The translations under genes were made by a program, and so were the position numbers. Shown in pieces: positions 16,537 to 24,437 of a stretch of DNA of 44,140 nt. The notes under the pieces are model-generated. The model was not told where the DNA came from, made no database searches, and saw nothing but the letters and a program-made list of their open reading frames with translations. The stretch comes from an uncultured Burkholderiales bacterium (GTDB lineage: Bacteria > Pseudomonadota > Gammaproteobacteria > Burkholderiales > Burkholderiaceae_C), in NCBI GenBank assembly GCA_903905475.1, contig CAIVGK010000267.1, positions 1 to 44,140 of the forward strand, written 5' to 3'. The first letter of the stretch is position 1, and every line of letters begins with the position of its first letter.

Positions 16537-16743
16537 ACGTGACTCGGCCACCAGTACAGCGGCGTTGAGCAGCTCGACCGTGGTGAACTTCTCGACGTCA
16601 CCGCCAGCGGCTTCGCACACGAGGTTCACATAGTAGCGAGCTTGGTTTTTTGAGCTCTTGCGTTGCGCCTTGTCCACACTGCGTTTGCGGTCTGGGTCGG
16701 TGGCTCTCGCCACCATGGCGAGGGTTACTGATCGTTCGTTCAT
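16525..16743 (-). CDS. Small hypothetical protein (72 aa)
   Basis: MNERSVTLAMVARATDPDRKRSVDKAQRK...; ATG at 16743. Confidence 0.55.
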   Translation of the reverse strand: MNERSVTLAMVARATDPDRKRSVDKAQRKSSKNQARYYVNLVCEAAGGDVEKFTTVELLNAAVLVAESRVVV

Positions 16744-16946
16744 GGTGTCTCCTTGATGAGTTCTGCTACCAAACCGGGGTAGCGCTGGCACGGTATGCGA
16801 CTGCAGCGAATCTTTGTCTTGATGAATGAGCGGAAGGCGCAGCCATTGCACCCGCCTGTGCTGCCGTTCTTGTCTGGCGTACCCGGCACAAAGCGGTAGT
16901 CTGGGATCGGCGGATCGCCGGGGCGGTCTTGTGTCGTGTAGCTCAC
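16740..16946 (-). CDS. Small Cys-containing hypothetical protein
   Basis: MSYTTQDRPGDPPIPDYRFVPGTPDKNGSTGGCNGCAFRSFIKTKIRCSRIPCQRYPG... Confidence 0.55.
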   Translation of the reverse strand: MSYTTQDRPGDPPIPDYRFVPGTPDKNGSTGGCNGCAFRSFIKTKIRCSRIPCQRYPGLVAELIKETP

Positions 16947-17029
16947 AGCGGTGCGTCCTCAAAGTTGTCTGGGTTGAAGCGGGGCGGCTTGCCGCCCGCA
17001 GGGGTTGGTTGAGTTGGGAAGGGCCACAT
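16943..17029 (-). CDS. Very small hypothetical protein (28 aa)
   Basis: MWPFPTQPTPAGGKPPRFNPDNFEDAPL; start and stop overlap both neighbours. Confidence 0.35.
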   Translation of the reverse strand: MWPFPTQPTPAGGKPPRFNPDNFEDAPL

Positions 17030-17445
17030 TACGCTGCCACCGCCATGTCTGGCTCGACGTCACCAAAGGAGGTGAAGAAGTCGAGGTCGAAGCTGCCCCA
17101 GCTCGCTGCCTCTGGGCCCACCAAGCGGCCAACGCCTTGGTTCACCCAGTAGACCCCGATGCAGTCTTGGCTCAGGTTCTGCGCCAAGCGGTACGCGAGG
17201 TAGGGGATGCGACGGTAGACCACGCTCATGGTGTTGAGCTCTAAGCGCACGATGAGGGTGTCCTCGAGCACGAGGCCATTAGGGCCCTCGTACTGCACCT
17301 GCGCTCTGCGGGTCTGCACTGCCTCACGGCCAAACTGGTTGATGAGGTAGGTGATCGCTTGGATGGCGCGCTCACCGCATGCTGCGAGGGAGTTGGACTC
17401 CCCGCGTACGTCGAGGCCGACGTTCATTTCAATTACTGCTGTCAT
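17029..17445 (-). CDS. Hypothetical protein
   Basis: ATG at 17445 overlapping the upstream stop; MTAVIEMNVGLDVRGESNSLAACGERAIQAITYL... Confidence 0.6.
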   Translation of the reverse strand: MTAVIEMNVGLDVRGESNSLAACGERAIQAITYLINQFGREAVQTRRAQVQYEGPNGLVLEDTLIVRLELNTMSVVYRRIPYLAYRLAQNLSQDCIGVYWVNQGVGRLVGPEAASWGSFDLDFFTSFGDVEPDMAVAA

Positions 17446-17789
17446 GCTGCTACTGCTTTCTCTTGGTAGAACGCGATCGCGTTCGCTTTGATTTCCTCGA
17501 TGCGGGTGAGGGCGAGTTCTTGTTGGGCGCGGACCACCTTCTCGGTGCACACGCGGGGCTTGCTGATTTCAACGCGGACGTTGAAGTCTTGGAACATCAC
17601 AAAGCGAGTGATGCTGATGCCGGGGGTGCCGCTCTCTTCGACTTCGACCACGCTGGCGAGGGTCTGGAGGTAGCCGCTGTCGCTCTTCATGGTGGTGACC
17701 TCGAGGACCTGCTTGCCTTGCAGAGCTACGCGGCTCTTGGCGACCCACTTGCCGTAGTAGTCTTTCTTGGTGTTGATCTGAACTTGCAT
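17442..17789 (-). CDS. Hypothetical protein
   Basis: MQVQINTKKDYYGKWVAKSRVALQGKQVLEVTTMKSDSG...; ATG 17789 with RBS AGGAGTTCAC. Confidence 0.65.
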   Translation of the reverse strand: MQVQINTKKDYYGKWVAKSRVALQGKQVLEVTTMKSDSGYLQTLASVVEVEESGTPGISITRFVMFQDFNVRVEISKPRVCTEKVVRAQQELALTRIEEIKANAIAFYQEKAVAA

Positions 17790-17790
17790 G

Positions 17791-17859
17791 TGAACTCCTG
17801 TGTTGTCGTGGTCAATCTCAACCACGACTCGACTTTAGCACATGCTAAAACGATGTCAA
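17791..17859 (-). promoter_or_regulatory. Regulated promoter, copy C
   Basis: Minus: TTGACA-16-TAAAGT, dyad TTTAGCATGTGCTAAA (17834-17849), TCGTGGTTGAGATTGACCACGA hairpin, RBS. Confidence 0.75.
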
Positions 17860-17861
17860 TA

Positions 17862-17885
17862 GAAAACCCCACGCGAAGGTGGGGT
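17862..17885 (-). terminator. Rho-independent terminator after the repressor operon
   Basis: ACCCCAC-N6-GTGGGGT hairpin followed on the minus strand by TTTTC; T-rich on the other side too. Confidence 0.65.
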
Positions 17886-17888
17886 ATT

Positions 17889-17904
17889 GTTGTTTTGCTA
17901 CAAC
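17889..17904 (-). promoter_or_regulatory. Second-class dyad GTTG-N8-CAAC
   Basis: GTTGTTTTGCTACAAC. Confidence 0.35.
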
Positions 17905-17907
17905 AAG

Positions 17908-18063
17908 TTAGCTTAGCAGCTGCGCCAACTCGAGTAGCGCGACTAGGGCCAGCATGCCTATGACGACCCAGTCCCTTGACCTTCGCGTGCAGGGCTCCTC
18001 TGGGTAGGCGCCCCCGTGCTCTATGAGGTAGTGAATCCGTTGTCTCAGCGCTTCGCGTTGCAT
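17908..18063 (-). CDS. Small membrane protein downstream of repressor (51 aa)
   Basis: Hand translation MQREALRQRIHYLIEHGGAYPEEPCTRRSRDWVVIGMLALVALLELAQLLS. Confidence 0.5.
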   Translation of the reverse strand: MQREALRQRIHYLIEHGGAYPEEPCTRRSRDWVVIGMLALVALLELAQLLS

Positions 18064-18070
18064 GTTGTTC

Positions 18071-18484
18071 TCACTTCAGCAGGTTGATTAGTCGGCGCGC
18101 ATAGGCTTGTTGATTGGTGTTGGTCTCGGCGGCCCGCTCATACACGAGGTTGACTACCTCGGTGAACTTCTCTTTCGAGAGCTTCACGTTGCTGCCTTGC
18201 AGCAAGTCTTGCACCAACGCCACGACCTCGATGAGCAGATTTGTATCTGGCTGGCCCGGTGCGGTTTTGTGCTGCTGGTCCAACCACATAGGGGAGAGCC
18301 CTAGCTTCCTCTCGATCTCCCTCGCGACCTTCTCCGACACGTCGCGACTCGGGTGTGGCCCGGCGAGCTGTGCGAGGTAGCTCCCGTTGCTGTGCCCGAG
18401 CTTGACCGACAGAGATGTCGGCCCACCCCACTGCTCCATGAGTTTTCGCAGGTTGCCCCTGCGCGTATCGAAGACAGATTTCAT
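18071..18484 (-). CDS. XRE/CI-like transcriptional repressor
   Basis: NLRKLMEQWGGPTSLSVKLGHSNGSYLAQLAGPHPSRDVSEKVAREIERKLGLSPMWLDQ; divergent from a small HTH gene. Confidence 0.7.
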   Translation of the reverse strand: MKSVFDTRRGNLRKLMEQWGGPTSLSVKLGHSNGSYLAQLAGPHPSRDVSEKVAREIERKLGLSPMWLDQQHKTAPGQPDTNLLIEVVALVQDLLQGSNVKLSKEKFTEVVNLVYERAAETNTNQQAYARRLINLLK

Positions 18485-18507
18485 AGGGCCAGCACGCTAC
18501 AGGAACT

Positions 18508-18555
18508 GTTGTGTTTTTGCAACTTGCTGTAGTCCTTTAGCAAAGTGTACAATCG
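18508..18555. promoter_or_regulatory. Repressor/Cro-like intergenic control region
   Basis: GTTGTGTTTTTGCAAC dyad (18508-18523); plus-strand TTGCTG-18-TACAAT promoter-like pair; degenerate TTTAGCA half-site. Confidence 0.5.
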
Positions 18556-18585
18556 CGCCCACCTTCAACTATTCTTTTCAGCAAC

Positions 18586-18918
18586 ATGAGCACAATGTCA
18601 ATCTTCAAACTCTGGATGCGAGCCGCGACAGCGAGCGAGCAAGAGCTCTTAGCAAAGCGTGTCGGCACCACCCGCACCTACCTCTACCACATCGCGGGCA
18701 ATTTCCGCTCCGCCTCCCCAGAGCTGGCGGCTGCCATCGAGCGCGCCACCACCGAGATGCACAAGGCCTCCAACGGGCGCCTGCCACGCATCTACCGCAC
18801 CGACTTGGCTACCGCCTGCGCCTCCTGCGAGTTCGCACAGAAGTGCCTTGGTGCAGCTGCCGTGCGTGCTGAGTTCCCGCTCGTGTCGGAGGACACAGAG
18901 GGCGGCTCGATCGATTAA
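18586..18918 (+). CDS. Cro/YdaS-like small DNA-binding protein with Cys pair
   Basis: EQELLAKRVGTTRTYLYHIAGNFRSASPELAAAIERAT...CASCEFAQKC; divergent from XRE repressor. Confidence 0.6.
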   Translation: MSTMSIFKLWMRAATASEQELLAKRVGTTRTYLYHIAGNFRSASPELAAAIERATTEMHKASNGRLPRIYRTDLATACASCEFAQKCLGAAAVRAEFPLVSEDTEGGSID

Positions 18919-18936
18919 ACAAACTGGGAGATTCTT

Positions 18937-21144
18937 TTGAGTGATACAACAAAAAAGCCGTGGGGTGCAGCGGCTGAGGAGTGGACCCACTTCGCTGACA
19001 AGCTGAACCTGCGTGAGGACCTCCTGCCCGTGGTGAGTAACCCCAAGGCGGAGATTAGCCCCAACAGCAAGATGCGCGACCTCGGCAAGACCCCATCGCG
19101 CTTTGACAAGCAGCACCAAGTGGTGGGCATCCCGCAGTGGACCCAGAACGTGAGCAGCGAGCGCGACATCGCGCGGTGGCAGCGTGACTCTGACCTCGGC
19201 ATCTGCCTGCAGACACGCGTCGTGCGCGCCTTCGACATCGACATCGACGACCCGGTGCACTCGCAGGCGGTGCAGGACATGGTCGAGCTGGCGCTGGGCT
19301 CGCTGCCTGTGCGCTCACGCAACAACACGGGCAAGCGCCTGCTGGCCTTCAACATGGCGGGCGAGTTCGCCAAGCGCATCATCCGCACAGAGCACGGCGC
19401 TATTGAGTTCTTGGCTACGGGCCAGCAGTTCATCGCGATCGGCACACACCCAAGCGGTGTGCACTATGAGTGGGAGGGGGGCCTGCCCTCATCGTTCCCA
19501 GAGGTGACCCCCGCCGAGTTCGAGGTGGTGTGGCAGGCGCTGGTCGAGGCCTTCGCGCTCGAGGACGGCGACGTGCGCACACGCAACGGCTTGGCCCCGG
19601 TCAAGCCACGACTGCGCGACGACATCCAAGACCCAGCTGTGGCATACATGCAGGACAACGGCTGGGTCAAGGAGTGGGGGCGCGACGGACGCATCCACGT
19701 GACCTGCCCGTGGGAGGACCACCACACCACCGACACAGGCCCGAGCGCGAGCTCTTGGTTCCCTGCTGGTGTGGGCGGCTTCGCTCAGGGCCACTACAAG
19801 TGCCTGCATGCCCACTGCGCATCACGCACCGACGGCGACTTCCTCGAGGCGATTGGGTATTTGTCTGAGGACTTCGAGAACCTCCCCGCCGTGGTGGGTG
19901 AGGACGGTGAGGAGGGCGAGCCATGGCCCGCATTCACACGCGATCGCCAAGGGCGCATTGAAAGCACAGCGGGCAACGTGCAGAAGGCGCTGATGCGCCC
20001 TGACATCGGCGGCGCACGCATCGCCTACGACCAGTTCAAGGACCTCGTGCTCGTCGCCTACACCAACGACAGCCAGTGGCGCCCACTGCGTGACACCGAC
20101 TACTTCCGCCTGCGCATTGAGCTCGAGAAGCGCGGCTTCAAGAGCCCCGGCAGCGACATCATCCGAGAGGGTGTGCACCACGTCGCCGAGGTCAACGAGT
20201 TCGACTCCGCCATCGAGTGGGCCAAGGGCCTGACATGGGACGGTGTGCCACGCGTTGAGGGCTTCCTGCACAACTACTTCGGCACAGAGCACAGCGACTA
20301 CGCCAAGAGCGTGAGTGTGTACCTCTGGTCCGCGCTGGCTGGGCGCTGCCTCGAGCCCGGCGTCAAGGCCGACATGACCCCCATCTTGGTGGGTGACCAA
20401 GGTGCTGGCAAAACCCGTGGCGTGAGCGCTCTATCCCCGGAGGAGGGCAGCTTCGTTGAGGTCAACCTCGAGCACCGCGACGACAACTTGGCTCGCTCCC
20501 TGCGCGGCAAACTCATCGGCGAGCTCGGTGAGCTGCGTGGCCTGATGACGCGTGAGGCTGAGTCCATCAAGGCTTGGATGACACGCACGCATGAGGAGTG
20601 GATTCCAAAGTACCGCGAGTTCGCCACACGCTTTCCTCGCCGTCTGGTGTTCATCGGCACCACCAACGATGACGAGTTCTTGGGCGACGCCACAGGCGAG
20701 CGCCGCTGGCTTCCTATCCGTGTCGGCAAGGTCGACGTGGCAGCTATCGAGCGAGACCGCGACCAACTGTGGGCTGAGGGCATCGAGCTCTTCAAGCGCG
20801 AGGGGGTGCAGTGGCGCAACGCTCAGCACTTGGCGAAGGATGAGCACGCCAACTACAAGGTGCACGACACGTGGGAGACAGCGATTGGCGGGTGGCTCGA
20901 ATCGGATGACATGGACGGCCAAGAGGGCGTCAAGCGGGGGGATCGACCCTTCAAGCTGCAGGACATCATGGTGTCGGCCTTGGGCATGAACGTGCAAAAC
21001 ATTGCACGTAAGGATGAGCTGAGGGCGGGGCGGGTGCTGCGCACGTTGGGGTTTGAGAAGCGCGCGGTGCGAGAAGGGTCACACTTTTTCAAGGGTTGGG
21101 TGCGTGCAAAAAACTGCACGTTGGGGTTTGACGACCTCGCTTGA
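18937..21144 (+). CDS. VapE-type primase/helicase (bifunctional primase-polymerase-like N-terminus, P-loop ATPase)
   Basis: AFDIDIDDP; CPWEDHH...HYKCLHAHCASRT; Walker A VGDQGAGKTRGV; FIGTTNDDEFLGDATGERRWLPIRV. TTG start. Confidence 0.85.
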   Translation: MSDTTKKPWGAAAEEWTHFADKLNLREDLLPVVSNPKAEISPNSKMRDLGKTPSRFDKQHQVVGIPQWTQNVSSERDIARWQRDSDLGICLQTRVVRAFDIDIDDPVHSQAVQDMVELALGSLPVRSRNNTGKRLLAFNMAGEFAKRIIRTEHGAIEFLATGQQFIAIGTHPSGVHYEWEGGLPSSFPEVTPAEFEVVWQALVEAFALEDGDVRTRNGLAPVKPRLRDDIQDPAVAYMQDNGWVKEWGRDGRIHVTCPWEDHHTTDTGPSASSWFPAGVGGFAQGHYKCLHAHCASRTDGDFLEAIGYLSEDFENLPAVVGEDGEEGEPWPAFTRDRQGRIESTAGNVQKALMRPDIGGARIAYDQFKDLVLVAYTNDSQWRPLRDTDYFRLRIELEKRGFKSPGSDIIREGVHHVAEVNEFDSAIEWAKGLTWDGVPRVEGFLHNYFGTEHSDYAKSVSVYLWSALAGRCLEPGVKADMTPILVGDQGAGKTRGVSALSPEEGSFVEVNLEHRDDNLARSLRGKLIGELGELRGLMTREAESIKAWMTRTHEEWIPKYREFATRFPRRLVFIGTTNDDEFLGDATGERRWLPIRVGKVDVAAIERDRDQLWAEGIELFKREGVQWRNAQHLAKDEHANYKVHDTWETAIGGWLESDDMDGQEGVKRGDRPFKLQDIMVSALGMNVQNIARKDELRAGRVLRTLGFEKRAVREGSHFFKGWVRAKNCTLGFDDLA

Positions 21145-21350
21145 GAGTTCGTGACCCTTTGCGAAGGGTCACAGGCGAGGGGATGGGTCACGAAAAAACC
21201 TAGTGTTTATGCGGCTTGTACCCCTTGTTACCCTTGTGACCCTTGTTTGTATATGGAAAGGAATAAAGCGTAATAAGTTAGTAGCCACTAACTAAGAGAG
21301 AAGCGTAGGGGGTTTATGGGAAAAGAGGGTAACAGGGTCACAAGGGTCAC
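21074..21350. repeat. Iteron-like cluster of AAGGGTCAC / GTGACCCTT 9-mers
   Basis: Exact copies at 21074, 21151, 21164, 21236, 21342; degenerate copies at 21183, 21218, 21227, 21325, 21333. Confidence 0.75.
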
Positions 21351-21378
21351 ACGCAAAGTTTTGCAAGAAAGGAAAGAC

Positions 21379-21624
21379 ATGGAGCAAGTAACACTGACGT
21401 TGAATGAGCGGCGGTACAGAATCGGCGAGTCGCATCATCGCGCCAAGCTCACAGATGAGCAAGTCGACCAAATGCGCGAGCTGCACGAGGAGCAGGGCGT
21501 TGGGTATCGAACCCTCGCCAAACAGTTCAACGTGAGCAAGCGCACGGTGCGCGACATCGTGCACTACAAGACCAGAGCACAGACACCTGAGTTTTGGGTC
21601 AAGGCGAAGGGCGGTGGGCAATGA
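21379..21624 (+). CDS. Small HTH protein
   Basis: GYRTLAKQFNVSKRTVRDIVHYKTR; internal ATG 21379 has RBS AAGAAAGGAAAGAC. Confidence 0.65.
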   Translation: MEQVTLTLNERRYRIGESHHRAKLTDEQVDQMRELHEEQGVGYRTLAKQFNVSKRTVRDIVHYKTRAQTPEFWVKAKGGGQ

Positions 21625-21947
21625 GCAACGTCATCGAGTTCGGCAAGAAGCCCAAGGCAGCGCCACCAAAGCCACCAGAGGGCGACCTGAGCGCCTACGC
21701 AGCATCACGGCGCATTGCCACCCACTTCGGCATCGCGGTGTCGACAGAGGACGCAGTGAAGCTCGAGCTCCAACTGCAGCGCATGATGGCGCACGCCTAC
21801 CACCAAGGCCACTCGGATGGCACAGCGTGGCGTGGCCTGATGGCTGGCGTTCGGGTCGATGGCCCCAACGTGGTCATCGCGGTCAAGGGCGGCAACGAGG
21901 GCGCACGCCTGCTGTGCGGTGAGCTGGTGAAGGTGATAGACCAATGA
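21621..21947 (+). CDS. Hypothetical protein
   Basis: ATGA overlap; MSNVIEFGKKPKAAPPKPPEGDLSAYAASRRIATHFGIAVS... Confidence 0.65.
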   Translation: MSNVIEFGKKPKAAPPKPPEGDLSAYAASRRIATHFGIAVSTEDAVKLELQLQRMMAHAYHQGHSDGTAWRGLMAGVRVDGPNVVIAVKGGNEGARLLCGELVKVIDQ

Positions 21948-22078
21948 GCGCCCGCGACATCGGCTTCATCGTGTTCACGGTCGGCGTCGGCTTGGTGCTC
22001 TGCGCTGACAGCATCGCGGCCTCCGACGCTGGCCTCATCATGCTGGGCATCGGGCTGGGCTCAATCGCTCGGGGGTAG
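21944..22078 (+). CDS. Small membrane protein (44 aa)
   Basis: ATGA overlap; MSARDIGFIVFTVGVGLVLCADSIAASDAGLIMLGIGLGSIARG. Confidence 0.5.
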   Translation: MSARDIGFIVFTVGVGLVLCADSIAASDAGLIMLGIGLGSIARG

Positions 22079-22087
22079 GCCTACCCC
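22072..22087. other. 16-bp perfect palindrome upstream of terminase small subunit
   Basis: GGGGTAGGCCTACCCC, read directly. Confidence 0.7.
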
Positions 22088-22133
22088 TTGAGGGTGCGGA
22101 TAACAGGCCTTGACGTGCCCAGAATGTGCGTCA

Positions 22134-22673
22134 ATGAGCCAATATGCCCCATGGGTTAAGCCCTTCCTCGACCACCTGCGCACGTCCTGCAACGTCGCGG
22201 GTTCGTGCCGCGCTGCCGGGATAAGCCACACCGCTGTCTACGCCCTGCGCGACAAAGACGCCGACTTCGCCGCCGCGTGGGACGACGCGCTCGAGGAGAG
22301 CTACGACCACCTCGAGGCCGAAGCGCGACGCCGCGCCTTCGAGGGCGTCGAAGAGCCCGTTGTCTACCAAGGCCAGCTCACCCCAGTGTGGGAGCGCAAC
22401 CCAGACGGCACCGTGGTCAAAGACGACGAGGACAACTGGGTGCAGGCCAAGAACCCGGATGGCTCCCCCAAATACCTGACCGTCAAGAAGTACAGCGACG
22501 GCCTCGCTCAGTTCCTGCTCAAGGGCTACCGACGTCGCAAGTTCGGCGAGAAGCTCGAGCTCACAGGCAAGGACGGCGGGCCAGTCACCATCGACGAGAC
22601 CGCACGCGCTGCGCGAGTTGCACAGCTCATGGCGCTGGCCGCCAAGCGCAAAGAGTTCGAGGACCTCGCTTGA
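22134..22673 (+). CDS. Terminase small subunit
   Basis: HTH-like N-terminus SCNVAGSCRAAGISHTAVYALRDKDADFAAAWDDALEESYDHLEAEARRRAFEG; directly before TerL. Start may be 22110. Confidence 0.75.
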   Translation: MSQYAPWVKPFLDHLRTSCNVAGSCRAAGISHTAVYALRDKDADFAAAWDDALEESYDHLEAEARRRAFEGVEEPVVYQGQLTPVWERNPDGTVVKDDEDNWVQAKNPDGSPKYLTVKKYSDGLAQFLLKGYRRRKFGEKLELTGKDGGPVTIDETARAARVAQLMALAAKRKEFEDLA

Positions 22674-24208
22674 ACGCAGTAGAAGCAACCGAGCTCGCCA
22701 AGTACCTCACACCCGAGGAGCTGGCCGAGCTCGACGACCTGCTAGTGGCCGACATGAACGTGAGCGTATGGCGCCCACTGCCCGGCCCCCAGACCATGGC
22801 GTACGAGTCCAAGGCAGATGTCGTGGGCTACGGCGGTGCAGCGGGCGGTGGCAAGACCGACCTCGCAGTAGGCAAGGCGCTCACCAAGCACACCAAGGCC
22901 GCCATCTTCCGACGTGAAGCGACCCAGCTCTCTGGCGTGACCGACCGCCTGACCGAGCTGCTGGGCAACCGCGATGGCTACAACGGGCAAGAGAAGATTT
23001 GGCGCAACGCTGGGCCACGCGAGATGCAGATTGAGTTCGGCTCTGTGCCCAACTTGGGCGACGAGACCAAGCACCAAGGCCGGCCGAAAGACTTCCTCGT
23101 GCTCGATGAGACCGCCAACTTCCTCGAGCAGCAGGCACGATTCCTCATGGGCTGGGTGCGCACGACTGTGCCGGGCCAGCACTGCCAAACGCTGATGACC
23201 TTCAACCCGCCGACCTCTGCAGAGGGCCGCTGGATTATTGAGTTCTTTGGCCCATGGCTGGACAAGAAGCACCACCTCTACCCCACGCCACCGGGCGAGC
23301 TGCGCTACGTCGCGGTGATCGATGGAAAGGACGTGTGGGTCGAAGACGGCAGCGAGATCGAGCACAACGGCGAGATCATCAAGCCACAGTCACGCACCTT
23401 CATCCCCTCGCGAATCAGCGACAACCCATTCCTGATGGGCACGGGCTACATGACCACGCTTCAGGCTATGCCCGAGCCACTGCGCTCGCAGATGCTCTAC
23501 GGCGACTTCCAAGCAGGCATGGAGGACGACCCATGGCAGGTGATCCCGACCGCGTGGGTCGACATCGCTATGGCACGATGGAAAGAGCGCGCACCCAAGG
23601 GCGAGATGATGAGCTTGGGCGTCGACGTCGCACGAGGCGGCAAGGACAACACCACGATCGCCGCCCGCCACGAGGGCATGTGGTTCGATCAGCCGATGGT
23701 CCACCCCGGCTCACAGACGCCAGACGGCCCCAAGGTTGCGGGCCTCGTCATCGGTTGCATTCGCGACCGCGCGCCCATTCACATCGACGTCATCGGTGTG
23801 GGCGCGTCACCCTACGACTTCCTCAAGCACGCACGCCAAGACGTGTACGGCGTGAACGTGTCAGAGCGCGCCACCATGATGGACAAGTCCGGGCGACTCG
23901 GCTTCTTCAACCTGCGCAGCCAACTGTGGTGGAAGTTCCGCGAGGCGCTCGACCCATCCAACGATACGGGCATCGCGCTGCCACCAGACAAGCAACTCGC
24001 CGCCGAGCTGTGCGCGCCCAAGTGGACGATGTCTGGCACCACCATCAAGGTGGAGTCACGCGACGACATCATCTCCCGCATTGGCCGAAGCCCCGACCGC
24101 GCGACCGCCTACATCATGGCGCTCATGGACACGCCCAAGCGCCACAACCTAGAGCGCGGTGCGGATAACACAGCCACTCTTGCCTACGATCCCTACAGTT
24201 CAATCTGA
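22670..24208 (+). CDS. Terminase large subunit
   Basis: GYGGAAGGGKTDLAVGKAL (Walker A), LVLDETANF, nuclease-domain SLGVDVARGGKDNT; TTG start at 22670 overlapping the TerS stop. Confidence 0.85.
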   Translation: MNAVEATELAKYLTPEELAELDDLLVADMNVSVWRPLPGPQTMAYESKADVVGYGGAAGGGKTDLAVGKALTKHTKAAIFRREATQLSGVTDRLTELLGNRDGYNGQEKIWRNAGPREMQIEFGSVPNLGDETKHQGRPKDFLVLDETANFLEQQARFLMGWVRTTVPGQHCQTLMTFNPPTSAEGRWIIEFFGPWLDKKHHLYPTPPGELRYVAVIDGKDVWVEDGSEIEHNGEIIKPQSRTFIPSRISDNPFLMGTGYMTTLQAMPEPLRSQMLYGDFQAGMEDDPWQVIPTAWVDIAMARWKERAPKGEMMSLGVDVARGGKDNTTIAARHEGMWFDQPMVHPGSQTPDGPKVAGLVIGCIRDRAPIHIDVIGVGASPYDFLKHARQDVYGVNVSERATMMDKSGRLGFFNLRSQLWWKFREALDPSNDTGIALPPDKQLAAELCAPKWTMSGTTIKVESRDDIISRIGRSPDRATAYIMALMDTPKRHNLERGADNTATLAYDPYSSI

Positions 24209-24221
24209 CAGAGGTACACCC

Positions 24222-24434
24222 ATGTGCTTAAGCTCGCCATCCGCTCCACCACCTCCACCACCTCCTGAGAAACCAGCAGAGGTCAAGCAAGCCGAGACCA
24301 TCGATGCTGTGCGCGTGAAGCGCAAGGATCAAGCAGCGGCAGGCGGCATGGGCTCAGGCACCTTGCTCACAGGCCCCGGCGGCATCCAGACAGGCGCTCT
24401 CAACGTAACGAAGCCGACCCTGCTCGGCCAATAA
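24222..24434 (+). CDS. Small Pro-rich virion-region protein
   Basis: MCLSSPSAPPPPPPPEKPAEVKQAETIDAVRVKRKDQ... Confidence 0.6.
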   Translation: MCLSSPSAPPPPPPPEKPAEVKQAETIDAVRVKRKDQAAAGGMGSGTLLTGPGGIQTGALNVTKPTLLGQ

Positions 24435-24437
24435 GCC

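Noticed and set aside
17862-17885. Hairpin ACCCCAC...GTGGGGT as an operator
   Set aside because: Followed by T tracts and located at an operon end; best explained as a terminator.
22205-22669. N-terminal extension of the 667-aa TerL ORF
   Set aside because: Arg-rich out-of-frame reading of the TerS gene; true start is TTG near 22670.
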